The position numbers and the translations under genes are program-made. This document shows, piece after piece, positions 7,663-15,871 of a stretch of 25,825 nucleotides of DNA; the first letter of the stretch is position 1, and each line of letters begins with the position of its first letter. This DNA comes from Pseudomonadota bacterium (lineage in GTDB: Bacteria; Desulfobacterota; Desulfovibrionia; Desulfovibrionales; Desulfovibrionaceae): positions 1 to 25,825 of the forward strand of contig JAEWQB010000003.1 in NCBI GenBank assembly GCA_023460395.1, given 5' to 3'. Below the pieces are notes generated by a model. It had not been told where the DNA came from. It searched no databases and worked only from the letters and a program-made list of their open reading frames with translations.

Positions 7663-7773
7663 ATGAATTCACTCGTTCATGCCGTTATGCAGGCCACGCT
7701 GGTTTCCAAAGGCGTGCTGGCCTTACTGCTTTGCATGTAGCTCGCAAGCTGGGCGTACATGGCCGGGAAGTGG
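7663..7773 (+). pseudogene. exbB/tolQ N-terminal remnant with an amber codon
   Basis: Behind GGAG (7653-7656), 17 bases after the ATPase stop, an ATG at 7663 opens MNSLVHAVMQATLVSKGVLA, followed by LLLCM and a TAG at 7738-7740. The same frame then continues LASWAYMAGKW before similarity ends at about 7773. This is the first cytoplasmic segment and first membrane helix of an ExbB/TolQ/MotA-family proton channel, where SxxSWA after the leucine run is standard; a Ser TCG to TAG change would explain the stop. About 160 residues, and any exbD and tonB, are missing. It shows that the operon once carried its own energiser for the receptor. Confidence 0.7.
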
Positions 7774-7787
7774 AAACATCGCCTCAA

Positions 7788-7811
7788 AAATCACTCCACA
7801 AATCACTCCAC
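7788..7811. repeat. two tandem copies of a 12-bp unit
   Basis: AAATCACTCCAC is present twice with no gap (7788-7799, 7800-7811), between the end of the exbB remnant and the tRNA-Ser terminator. It may be a small duplication made when the operon was truncated. Confidence 0.85.
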
Positions 7812-7837
7812 AATGCTTTCCGAGTGCCGAAAAAGGG

Positions 7838-7873
7838 CAAAAGAAAAGGGCTTAGATTTGCATCTAAGCCCTT
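7838..7873 (-). terminator. intrinsic terminator of tRNA-Ser
   Basis: On the minus strand a 12-bp perfect stem (7862-7873 with 7846-7857, loop of 4) is followed by TTTTCTTTTG. It lies 6 bases past the CCA end of tRNA-Ser and would stop the tRNA transcript. From the plus side the hairpin lacks a T run. Confidence 0.85.
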
Positions 7874-7879
7874 GAAATC

Positions 7880-7973
7880 TGGCGATGAGGGAGGGATTTG
7901 AACCCTCGATACGCTTTTAAGGCGTATACTCGCTTAGCAGGCGAGCTCCTTCGGCCAACTCGGACACCTCACC
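7880..7973 (-). tRNA. tRNA-Ser(GCT)
   Basis: A 94-nt type II tRNA. Acceptor GGTGAGG pairs with CCTCATC, followed by discriminator G and encoded CCA (complement 7880-7882). The anticodon stem CTCGC/GCGAG encloses CTGCTAA, giving anticodon GCT. The long variable arm TATACGCCTTAAAAGCGTATC is the mark of tRNA-Ser. The T loop is TTCAAAT. Its 3' end faces the accessory island, the usual orientation when an element integrates at a tRNA, but I find no duplicate of its 3' sequence in the window. Confidence 0.97.
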
Positions 7974-8025
7974 GTAATCCTCGGTCTGACGACCGGCGCG
8001 CGTGGCCAACAAGCGCGAGATGTTG

Positions 8026-8054
8026 TGTTTACCGGAGGGGCCAGCGGCTGTCAA
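8026..8054 (-). promoter_or_regulatory. sigma-70 promoter for tRNA-Ser
   Basis: On the minus strand, TTGACA (8049-8054) and TAAACA (8026-8031) are separated by 17 bases. The predicted start near 8019 is about 46 bases before the tRNA 5' end. Confidence 0.75.
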
Positions 8055-8121
8055 CCGTAAAAGGCAGTTTGTTGACGGCGGTAAACATATTGTTTTTTCA
8101 GGATATTGCGATGCGTAGTCT

Positions 8122-9309
8122 CTAGCTGCGGTAGTCCGCGTTAATGTCAATGTACTTGTGAGTCAGGTCAGAGGCGAGAAGTGAGTACACGCCAGTGCCG
8201 CTACCCAGCGAGATGTCGAGCACAATATCACGCTCTTTTAGCAGCGGTTCCAGCAGGGCGTCGAAATCCGCATCCGTGGGTTGTCCGTTGCGGAACAGTT
8301 CTACTCCGCACATGGTCACCACCACCTCTTGTGGGTCGAAATCCGTACCGGAGCGCCCTAACGCCGCCACAATGCGTCCCCAGTTGGCGTCGCGTCCGTA
8401 CATAGCGGTTTTTACCAGTTGAGAATGCCCCACTGTGCGGGCGGCTTGTTCAGCCTGCGTATTGGTTGTCGCTCCCGTGATGTGGATGTGGATAACCTTG
8501 GTAGCCCCTTCACCATCCTGCACCAGCTTGTAGGCGATTTCGCGCATGACTGCGGTAACGGCATCCTGCATCGCTGCACGGTTAGCCTCGGTCACGGGTA
8601 CGCCGGATGCCCCGTTTGCCAGACCAAACACCGTGTCATTGGTCGATGTGTCGCCATCCACCGTGACACGGTTGAAAGATTCAGCCACACCGGTGCGGAA
8701 AATATCCTGCCACATCCTTGGCTCCACAGCCGCGTCTGTTAAAAATACCGCCAGCATGGTTGCCATGTTGGGGCAGATCATACCTGCGCCCTTGGCCATG
8801 GCTAATAAGGTGACGGGCTTGCCGTCCAGTTCCACGGTGCGGGCTACCAGTTTGTGAAAGGCGTCCGTGGTCATAATCGTGCGGGCGAAATCTTCGGCGG
8901 TGTTGGTGCCCAGTGCGGCAGCCAGAGGGGCCGCGGCGGCCTCCCATTTGTCCATGGCAAACTGAAGCCCGATAACGCCCGTGGATGCGGGCAAAATATC
9001 TTCCGGTGCAAGCCCTGTGGCGTCTGCCACCAGTTCAAGGGTGCGTTTGCAGTTTGCAAGACCCTGTTCGCCGGTGCAGGCATTGGCGCTGCCAGCGTTG
9101 ATGAGGACTGCGCGGGCCTGCGGACGGGTGGCTAGCAGGGAATTCGCCACAACCACGGGGGCGGCCTGAAATTTGTTTGTAGTGAACACGCCCGCAGCGC
9201 TGGCAGGCGTGTCGCTGACCAGCAGGGCAAGGTCTTTGCGTCCAGAATACTTGAGGTTTGCCGCAATGGCGGCAAAGCGGTAGCCTTTGGGGCTGAGAGG
9301 TGTGGTCAT
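8122..9309 (-). CDS. argJ: bifunctional glutamate N-acetyltransferase / ornithine acetyltransferase
   Basis: This 395-residue protein is ArgJ, which transfers the acetyl group from N-acetylornithine to glutamate and so runs the cyclic arginine pathway in the cytoplasm. The autoprocessing and catalytic motif KGAGMICPNMATML is intact, with Thr184 as nucleophile; the precursor is cleaved before it into alpha and beta chains. Other family hallmarks are INAGSANACTG (about 70-80), DGDTSTNDT and the C-terminal segment near YGRDANWGRI. The length is normal. The start ATG has GGAGA six bases upstream. Whether it also has acetyl-CoA-dependent activity cannot be told from sequence. Nearest neighbours are tRNA-Ser and secA, with no arginine gene beside it. 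Confidence 0.97.
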   Translation of the reverse strand: MTTPLSPKGYRFAAIAANLKYSGRKDLALLVSDTPASAAGVFTTNKFQAAPVVVANSLLATRPQARAVLINAGSANACTGEQGLANCKRTLELVADATGLAPEDILPASTGVIGLQFAMDKWEAAAAPLAAALGTNTAEDFARTIMTTDAFHKLVARTVELDGKPVTLLAMAKGAGMICPNMATMLAVFLTDAAVEPRMWQDIFRTGVAESFNRVTVDGDTSTNDTVFGLANGASGVPVTEANRAAMQDAVTAVMREIAYKLVQDGEGATKVIHIHITGATTNTQAEQAARTVGHSQLVKTAMYGRDANWGRIVAALGRSGTDFDPQEVVVTMCGVELFRNGQPTDADFDALLEPLLKERDIVLDISLGSGTGVYSLLASDLTHKYIDINADYRS

Positions 9310-9408
9310 GGTCTGTCTCCGCGCATATGGTAGAAAAAGCCGGGGTGGACTGTTGAGGTTACGCGCTCAGGGAACTTTTGAATAAAAGAATAACGCCGCA
9401 TGCAACTT

Positions 9409-9439
9409 GGCGGGGCAGAGGAGTGTTCCCCGCCCCGCC
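9409..9439 (-). terminator. GC-rich hairpin after secA, possible weak terminator
   Basis: GGCGGGGC (9409-9416) pairs with GCCCCGCC (9432-9439) 34 bases past the secA stop. On the minus strand it is followed by AAGTTGCATG rather than a T run, so it could act as a weak or factor-assisted terminator or as an mRNA 3' end. Confidence 0.4.
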
Positions 9440-9472
9440 GTAAGGAAAGACTGTTACAGGCCGCGAAAACCG

Positions 9473-11998
9473 CTAGGCGGCTCCACAGCATTTTTTGTAT
9501 TTTTTGCCGCTTCCGCACGGGCAGGGATCGTTGCGTCCCACCTTGGGTTCATCCCGGCGGGCGGGCTGCTTTTTCCCTTGCTCGTCTCCGTCAGAGTAGG
9601 AGAGGTTTTTGCGCTCTTCTTTATGCCGGAATTGCTCTTCGACTACCGGGGCGACCTGCTCCGCTTCTTCCCGCTGCACCCGCAGCCGGGTGAGCGCTTT
9701 GAAGATATTTTCGCGGATACGCATAAGCATGGTCTGGAACAATTCAAAGCCTTCGCGCTTGTACTCCTGCTTGGGGTCGCGTTGACCGTAGCCGCGCAGC
9801 CCGATGCCATCGCGCAGATGGTCCATATTCAGCAGGTGTTCCTTCCAGCAACGGTCCAGTTCTTCCAGCACGAAGTAGCGCAAGATAACGCCGTACATAT
9901 CCGGGGCATCGGTGCGCAGCACGTTCAACCGTGCCATCACCGCTTCCTGCACGGCTTCTTGGGCGGGAACCGGCGGCATGGGGATGGTGCGTCCAAGGTT
10001 GAACACTTCATCCAGCCGGGCGGTCATAGCGGTTTCCATCTCGGCGTCGGGATGCTTTTGCGCGGTCCATTCGCCGTACAGGTCGTCAAGAATGTCATTC
10101 AGGAACTCCGCAACCAGCGGTTCCAGATCGGACTCCAACATGCTGTCGCGGCGCAGGGTATAGATGACCTCGCGCTGTTGGTTCATGACGTTATCGTAAT
10201 CCAGCAGGGTTTTGCGGATTTCAAAGTTATGACCTTCCACCCGTTTTTGCGCATTCTCAATGGCCTTGGAAACCATGCCATTGACGATAGGTTCTCCTTC
10301 TTCCATGCCCAGTTTTTCCATGATGCTGGAAATGCGGTCCGAGCCGAAGAGGCGCATGAGATCGTCTTCCAGAGAAAGGAAAAAGCGGGAGCTGCCGGGG
10401 TCGCCCTGACGGCCCGACCGACCGCGCAACTGATTGTCGATGCGTCGCGATTCGTGCCGTTCCGTGCCCAGAATATGTAAGCCGCCCAATTCCCGCACGC
10501 CTTCGCCCAGCACAATGTCTGTGCCGCGCCCCGCCATGTTGGTGGCAATGGTCACGTGCCCGGCTTGACCAGCCTCGGCGACGATTTGCGCTTCTTGCTC
10601 GTGGTGTTTTGCGTTCAGCACGTTGTGAGGAACGCGGGATTTTTTGAGCATGGAGGAAATAAGCTCAGATGTCTCAATGGAAATGGTGCCCACCAGAACA
10701 GGCTGCCCTTTGGTGTGCAGCTCAGTGATTTCTTTGACGATCGCGTTGAATTTTTCAACTCTGGTGCGGTAGATGCTGTCAGGATAATCCTTACGGACCA
10801 TGGGCTTGTTCGTGGGAATGGAGATCACCTCCAGTCCATAGATTTGCCCGAATTCCACAGCTTCGGTATCTGCCGTACCGGTCATGCCGGAGAGCTTTTC
10901 GTACATGCGGAAATAGTTCTGGAAGGTAATGGAGGCCAGAGTTTGGTTTTCGGCCTCTACTTTTACGCCTTCCTTGGCTTCCAGTGCCTGATGCAGGCCA
11001 TCGGAAAAACGGCGTCCCGGCATAAGGCGTCCCGTGAATTCGTCCACGATGACCACCTGATCGTCCTTGACGATGTAGTCCACATCGCGCCGGAAGATGT
11101 GGTGCGCTTTCAGTGCCTGAAGGATGTGGTGCTGAAAGGAAATGTTTTGCGGGTCATACAGGTTCTCCAGCCGCAGCAGCGATTCGCACCGGGCCACGCC
11201 TTCATCTGTCAGGGCGACCGCCTTGGCCTTTTCATCGAGCGTATAGTGCGTTTCAGCCTTGAGCGAAGGAATGATGGTATTTATCTGGCTGTATAACGAT
11301 GTGGAATCTTCCGAGGCACCGGAAATAATGAGCGGGGTTCTGGCTTCGTCAATGAGGATGGAGTCCACTTCGTCCACAATAGCGAAGTTATGCGGGCGCT
11401 GGACAAGCTGTTCTTTGTAGAACTTCATGTTGTCGCGCAGATAGTCGAAGCCAAATTCGTTGTTTGTGCCGTAAGTGATGTCGGCTGCGTAGGCTTCCTT
11501 TCGCTGTTCGTCCGTCAGTCCGTGGACGATGATACCCGTGGTCAGACCGAGAAACGCGTACAGGCGGCCCATCCATTCGGCGTCACGGCGGGCAAGGTAG
11601 TCGTTCACCGTCACCACGTGCACGCCTTTGCCGGAGAGTGCGTTCAGCACTACAGGCAGGGTGGCTACCAGCGTTTTTCCTTCCCCGGTTTTCATTTCCG
11701 CGATCATGCCTTTATGCAACACACAGCCGCCCACAAGCTGCACATCGTAGTGTCGCATATTGAACACTCTGCGGCCTGCTTCGCGTACCAGCGCGAATGT
11801 TTCCGGCAGTATGTCGTCCAGCGAGGTGCCATCGGCAGCCAGTTGTTTCAGTTCTGCGATGCGTTCGGGAAAATAGGTGTCGGGCTTTTCTTGAAGTCCG
11901 GCTTCCAGCGCGTTGATAGCGTCTAGTTTGGGGCGAAGTTGTTTAAGGAAACGGTCGTTTTTGGAGCCGAAAAGTTTTTTAACGATTGAGCCGAGCAT
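9473..11998 (-). CDS. secA: preprotein translocase ATPase SecA
   Basis: SecA is the motor that pushes unfolded preproteins through SecYEG. I start at the ATG at 11998 (MLGSIVKKLFGSKNDR), with CGGGAG five bases upstream; a GTG-initiated in-frame extension to 12121 has no family similarity. The 841 residues contain Walker A MKTGEGKT (102-109), the DEAD-type motif IVDEVDSILIDEARTPLI, the preprotein cross-linking domain, TNMAGRGTDI, and the helical scaffold and wing domains. The C-terminus is the zinc-binding SecB/phospholipid contact motif RNDPCPCGSGKKYKKCC with all four ligands. It is a complete, ordinary SecA. The 250 bases upstream contain no gene I can support. Confidence 0.98.
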   Translation of the reverse strand: MLGSIVKKLFGSKNDRFLKQLRPKLDAINALEAGLQEKPDTYFPERIAELKQLAADGTSLDDILPETFALVREAGRRVFNMRHYDVQLVGGCVLHKGMIAEMKTGEGKTLVATLPVVLNALSGKGVHVVTVNDYLARRDAEWMGRLYAFLGLTTGIIVHGLTDEQRKEAYAADITYGTNNEFGFDYLRDNMKFYKEQLVQRPHNFAIVDEVDSILIDEARTPLIISGASEDSTSLYSQINTIIPSLKAETHYTLDEKAKAVALTDEGVARCESLLRLENLYDPQNISFQHHILQALKAHHIFRRDVDYIVKDDQVVIVDEFTGRLMPGRRFSDGLHQALEAKEGVKVEAENQTLASITFQNYFRMYEKLSGMTGTADTEAVEFGQIYGLEVISIPTNKPMVRKDYPDSIYRTRVEKFNAIVKEITELHTKGQPVLVGTISIETSELISSMLKKSRVPHNVLNAKHHEQEAQIVAEAGQAGHVTIATNMAGRGTDIVLGEGVRELGGLHILGTERHESRRIDNQLRGRSGRQGDPGSSRFFLSLEDDLMRLFGSDRISSIMEKLGMEEGEPIVNGMVSKAIENAQKRVEGHNFEIRKTLLDYDNVMNQQREVIYTLRRDSMLESDLEPLVAEFLNDILDDLYGEWTAQKHPDAEMETAMTARLDEVFNLGRTIPMPPVPAQEAVQEAVMARLNVLRTDAPDMYGVILRYFVLEELDRCWKEHLLNMDHLRDGIGLRGYGQRDPKQEYKREGFELFQTMLMRIRENIFKALTRLRVQREEAEQVAPVVEEQFRHKEERKNLSYSDGDEQGKKQPARRDEPKVGRNDPCPCGSGKKYKKCCGAA

Positions 11999-12248
11999 TC
12001 TGTCTCCCGAAGGGGCTATGCCGACCCCGGCGCAGCCGGAGGGGTGAGAGGAGTGAAAAGGGGCGTGGCCATGCCATGGCAATGACCAACGCGCCGGAAC
12101 AGGCCTGACGGATTTCGCCACAAGGCTGGCTGTCCCGGTGGTTGCGAATACTCCGGGCGAGCCGGGAGAATCCGGTTAGTCGTACTGGAAAAGTACTAAG
12201 AACGCAACGCGATTTGGCAAGGGCTGACAGGGGATATTGGACGCGATG

Positions 12249-13559
12249 TCAGACCGTTGTCACAGACGGCGGGACTGGGGCGTCGGGTTGGGGGGCGATA
12301 GCGTCGAGCCAGTGCCCCACGGGAGCGGCGGAGACATCCTCTGACCGGGGTTGGGACGCGCGTAATTGCAGCACGCATCCGCTACAGCCGCTTACAACGG
12401 CCCATGCCGGAGAATGGGCGGCGGGAGACATTGGCGTGTCTGCCAACGGTGCCTTTGTCGAATCGCTTTCCGGGGAGGAAACCGGGAACGGCTCTGGCGG
12501 GGAAGGAATCAGCGCGTCCCAGCAGCGGTCAGACACTGTGCGGGACAAGGGCTGGTTGCCCAGTTGCAACACTCCGCCCATACCGCAGCACTGTACGCCG
12601 GAAGGACTGGAAAATCGTGCTCCCAAGGTGGCGGCAAGCCACAGACGGTCCGGGTCTTTGCCGTTCCAATGGCACGGCTGGTGGTAGCGGAGTACCGCTG
12701 GCGCGTTATCGCTTATGCGGAAGGTGGTCTTTCCCCACAGTAAGGAGAGAGGCACCAGCGACGCGGTGAACGACTCCGCCTCTCCCGGCTCCCACTGTAT
12801 GCCGTCCTGTTGGGCATAGTCCGCCAAACCGTGGTAGCAAGTGGCACAGAAGGTTGTGATGCGCGGGCGGCCCGCGGCGCGCCACGCGTCCACATTCCGC
12901 TGTCTGGCGGAACGCGCGGCGCTGAGGACGCCTGCGTGGTCCAGAGTAAGGCCGCAGCAGGTCATGTCAGCTTCCGGCAAAACAGAAAAGCCCAGCCCGT
13001 GCAGAATGGTAAGCGCCGTTGCCCGCCACAGCTTTTGCACCCGGCGCGCCGTGCATCCAGAAAAGAGCAGGACGGTTTGGCCCTCTCCCTCGCTCCGGTC
13101 ATACTGATCCACATGCAGCCACGGTTCTCCCACGTGTGCGGGGGCCATGGCGCGTAGTGAGTCCACGAGGTGGGAAATGGCTTGAGGGCCGGTGCTGTCG
13201 GGAAGAATTTTACCGAATGTCGCCAGCATGGGCCACAGCGCCGCTCCGCGTTCAATCCATTGTTTCCACATCCATTGTTGCCAGCCGGGGTGTTGCGCCC
13301 GTAGCTGTGCCAGCCGGCGGGGAATGGAAAGCCCCTGCGGGCAGGCGGCGGCGCAGCGACCGCAGGAAAGGCATTTGTCAGCCAATACGCGGCAGTCGGC
13401 AAGGCGCAGGCGTTCAGGAGATGCGGCAAGGGTTTTGAGCAAATGGTGTTTCGCTCTGGGCGAGAGTTCCTCGCACCCGGTGCTCAGGAGTACGGGACAG
13501 ACGGAAAGGCATCGTCCGCACAGGATGCAATCTTTGGCGGTGGTGGGGGATGTGGTCAT
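12249..13559 (-). CDS. glcF: GlcF-like iron-sulfur subunit of a 2-hydroxyacid dehydrogenase
   Basis: A 436-residue protein with two N-terminal 4Fe-4S motifs: Cys11, 14, 17, 21 (CILCGRCLSVCP) and Cys63, 66, 69, 73 (CLSCGRCAAACP). Two CCG-type domains follow, with FSGCTARR, TCCGL, CATCYHG, then YHQPCHW, CCGMGG and SGCSGC. This is the layout of GlcF, the electron-transfer partner of GlcD. It would pass electrons from glycolate or lactate oxidation to the membrane quinone pool. It lies downstream of glcD on the same strand, but 185 bases away, a long gap for this pair. No clear ribosome-binding site precedes the ATG. In Desulfovibrio relatives such pairs are also annotated as D-lactate dehydrogenases, so the substrate is open. 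Confidence 0.88.
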   Translation of the reverse strand: MTTSPTTAKDCILCGRCLSVCPVLLSTGCEELSPRAKHHLLKTLAASPERLRLADCRVLADKCLSCGRCAAACPQGLSIPRRLAQLRAQHPGWQQWMWKQWIERGAALWPMLATFGKILPDSTGPQAISHLVDSLRAMAPAHVGEPWLHVDQYDRSEGEGQTVLLFSGCTARRVQKLWRATALTILHGLGFSVLPEADMTCCGLTLDHAGVLSAARSARQRNVDAWRAAGRPRITTFCATCYHGLADYAQQDGIQWEPGEAESFTASLVPLSLLWGKTTFRISDNAPAVLRYHQPCHWNGKDPDRLWLAATLGARFSSPSGVQCCGMGGVLQLGNQPLSRTVSDRCWDALIPSPPEPFPVSSPESDSTKAPLADTPMSPAAHSPAWAVVSGCSGCVLQLRASQPRSEDVSAAPVGHWLDAIAPQPDAPVPPSVTTV

Positions 13560-13744
13560 GCGTATTTTGTCGGTTAAGCCATGTCTCGTAAGCCTGTATC
13601 AAAAAACAGCGCGGGGCGTGGTGCGGCGAGAACCCACAACGCAATCCGTGTGTGGGGGCGGCGGCAAAAGCGTTTTTTCCGCGTGAAAAGCGAAAATACG
13701 TCCTTTACCCCGGAAGGGCAATGCGTGAGTCAGGCCGCCGGTGG

Positions 13745-15142
13745 TTAAAACGCCTTGCCGGGATTCATGATGCCGCGCGGGTCGAAGTTCGTTTTAATGG
13801 CGCGCATAAGGCGGCGTTCTTCCTCGCCCAATTGGCGGTTTACATACGGAACTTTGGTCAGTCCCACGCCGTGTTCCCCGGACAACGTGCCTTGTACCGA
13901 GAGAACAAGTTCCATGACGCGGAGCTTGGCGGCCTGCGCCCGTTGCCGTTCTTCCGGGTCGGCGGCTGTGTGCATGATATTGACGTGGATATTTCCGTCA
14001 CCCACATGCCCGAAAGTAAGAATGGTCACTCGGAGTTCCCGCGCTATCTCGCGGATGGCGGTCAGGGCCGGTAATAATTTACCGCGAGGCACGGTAACAT
14101 CATCGGAAATTTTGTCGGGGGCCACCAGAAAAGATGCAGGGTTGATGAGGCGCCGGACTTCCCACAGGGGCTCTTCTTCTTCCGCCCCCATGCCTTGTGC
14201 CATCCAGATGGGATGAATAGCCTGTTTCAGGCGGCGCAGGTCGGCGGCAAGCGCCTCGGTGCCTCCGTCTAAACGGAAGAGCAAAACGGCCCGAACCGGT
14301 AGCCCCGCCTGTTCAGCCTCCTGCCAAGGGACGTCTGTGGCGAGTGAAAGACAGCTCAGGACTTCCGGTCCCATAAACTCCAGAGCCGCTGGCAGTATGC
14401 CCGCGCGGAACACATCGCGCACGGCGGTCATGGCGTCTTCCATGGAGGCGAAACCAGCGAGCAGCGAGCCTGTGGCCTGCGGTTTGGGAATGAGTTTGAG
14501 TGTGATGCGGCTGAGAAAGCCCAGCGTGCCTTCGCTGCCTACCATGAGGCGGGTAAGGTCCAGCCCCACTACATTTTTGTGGTTGCGGCCTCCGCATTCG
14601 ATAATATTCCCGCCGGGCAGGACAACGCGGCACCCAAGTACCCAGTCGCGGGTAACTCCATATTTTAGGGCACGCATGCCTCCCGCGCAGGTCGAAACGT
14701 TGCCGCCGATGGTGGAAATACCCAAACTGGCAGGGTCTGGAGGATAGAACAATCCCGCAGACTCTACCTGTTTTTGCAGATCGCCGGTAATGACACCGGG
14801 TTCGGTTTCCACGACAAAATCATCGGTATCAACATCAAGGATACGGTTGAGTCGCAGTGTGGAGAGGACGATGCCGGGATGTTCCGGCACGCAGAGGCCC
14901 ACCACGTTGGTTGCGCGTGCGCGTGGATACACGGGAATGGCTTCCCGCTGCGCCCAACGGAAAAATTCCGCTATCTGGGCCTCGTCGTGCGGGCGTACCA
15001 CCGCGAGAGGCGTGCCTTGCAGGCGGCTGGCGTCCGTGGAAAAGATAAGCGTCTCTTCCGGCGAGGTCAGACAGCCGTCATCAGGAAAGAGCGAGCGGAG
15101 AAAACGGATTTGCCCGTTGGTAAGTTGGAGCGGAGTGGTCAC
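13745..15142 (-). CDS. glcD: FAD-linked 2-hydroxyacid (glycolate/D-lactate) oxidase, GlcD-like
   Basis: This 465-residue flavoprotein has the FAD_binding_4 (PCMH) domain in its first half: AVVRPHDEAQIAEFFRWA, ARATNVVG (where glycine is usual at one position), DPASLGISTIGGNVSTCAGG, and the segment ending in MVGSEGTLGF. The second half carries the FAD-oxidase C domain with the catalytic histidine motifs FGHVGDGNIHVN and LSGEHGVGLTK. It oxidises an alpha-hydroxyacid to the keto acid and hands electrons to GlcF. No glcE is seen, so this is the two-subunit type common in anaerobes. It follows smpB by 100 bases. Glycolate versus D-lactate cannot be decided from sequence. Confidence 0.9.
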   Translation of the reverse strand: MTTPLQLTNGQIRFLRSLFPDDGCLTSPEETLIFSTDASRLQGTPLAVVRPHDEAQIAEFFRWAQREAIPVYPRARATNVVGLCVPEHPGIVLSTLRLNRILDVDTDDFVVETEPGVITGDLQKQVESAGLFYPPDPASLGISTIGGNVSTCAGGMRALKYGVTRDWVLGCRVVLPGGNIIECGGRNHKNVVGLDLTRLMVGSEGTLGFLSRITLKLIPKPQATGSLLAGFASMEDAMTAVRDVFRAGILPAALEFMGPEVLSCLSLATDVPWQEAEQAGLPVRAVLLFRLDGGTEALAADLRRLKQAIHPIWMAQGMGAEEEEPLWEVRRLINPASFLVAPDKISDDVTVPRGKLLPALTAIREIARELRVTILTFGHVGDGNIHVNIMHTAADPEERQRAQAAKLRVMELVLSVQGTLSGEHGVGLTKVPYVNRQLGEEERRLMRAIKTNFDPRGIMNPGKAF

Positions 15143-15242
15143 TGCTTTGCCGTATATCCATGGCTGGCAGGGACGCCATGGTTGTCGTGTTGTGTCCGGG
15201 AACTGCCAGCAAAGAAGTATGCGGGGGAGGCGGGCATAGCGG

Positions 15243-15710
15243 CTACATGCTGGCTAGCTGGCGCGCTACATCCCGCTGAATGTCGCGTTCTTTAATAGCG
15301 TCGCGCTGGTCGTGTAGTTTTTTGCCACGTCCGAGCGCCACTTCCACCTTCACACGGGAGCTTTTGAAATACATAGCCACAGGCACCACGGAGAAACCGC
15401 GCTGCTCTACCTTCGTTGCCCATGCGGATATTTGCCGGGTGTGCAGCAGGAGCCTGCGGTCGCGGTCCGGGTCGTGCTGTGCGTACCCGGCGTTTTCATA
15501 GGGGGCGATATGCAGACCTACCAGCCATGCTTCGCCATCGCGGAACTGGACATAGCTGTCCCGAAAGGCCACTTGTCCGGCACGGAGCGATTTTACTTCG
15601 GTTCCGCGCAGTTCTATGCCCGCTTCCAGCGTTTCGATAAATTCATAATAGCGGCGGGCCTTTTTATTTTGGCCTATATGCCCGCTGCTTTGTTTTTTTT
15701 TGCTGCTCAT
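15243..15710 (-). CDS. smpB: SsrA-binding protein SmpB
   Basis: SmpB (155 residues) binds tmRNA and delivers it to stalled ribosomes. Characteristic segments are NKKARRYYEFIETLEAGIEL (about 15-34), GTEVKSLRAGQVAFRDSYV, the segment around LHIAPYENAG and the basic C-terminal tail GRGKKLHDQRDAIKERD that enters the ribosomal mRNA channel. The length is normal. A TTGACA box with 17-base spacing to a weak -10 lies about 110-130 bases upstream, so it may have its own promoter, separate from ptsI. No good ribosome-binding site is visible just before the ATG. The ssrA gene itself is not in the window. Confidence 0.97.
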   Translation of the reverse strand: MSSKKKQSSGHIGQNKKARRYYEFIETLEAGIELRGTEVKSLRAGQVAFRDSYVQFRDGEAWLVGLHIAPYENAGYAQHDPDRDRRLLLHTRQISAWATKVEQRGFSVVPVAMYFKSSRVKVEVALGRGKKLHDQRDAIKERDIQRDVARQLASM

Positions 15711-15815
15711 GGTCGTTGGCTATTGGCGGTTGGGGTGACGAGCACCTCCGGTTCGGAGGCCGGATAGGTAGGCTGTCGAAATGACGCTACGCTTTCCGGT
15801 GTGCCCGGCTCTGTG

Positions 15816-15844
15816 GATATGGAGTCCGTAGCCCGCAATGTCAA
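15816..15844 (-). promoter_or_regulatory. candidate sigma-70 promoter upstream of smpB
   Basis: On the minus strand, TTGACA (15839-15844) is followed after 17 bases by CATATC (15816-15821). The -35 is perfect; the -10 matches three of six positions. It lies just past the ptsI stop. A CCTCCG/CGGAGG hairpin (15745-15759) would sit in the resulting leader. Confidence 0.4.
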
Positions 15845-15871
15845 GGGCGTAAGGTGGCCTGCGCTTGCAGG

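Noticed and set aside
7738..7740. TAG in the exbB remnant as a pyrrolysine or readthrough codon
   Set aside because: ExbB similarity stops about 11 codons later and the gene is truncated, so simple decay explains the stop better.
9407..10480. 357-codon open frame opposite secA
   Set aside because: It lies entirely across the secA C-terminal half and its zinc motif; no ribosome-binding site or family similarity seen.
11999..12121. GTG-initiated N-terminal extension of SecA
   Set aside because: The added 41 residues do not resemble any SecA start, while the ATG at 11998 has a good ribosome-binding site and the canonical beginning.
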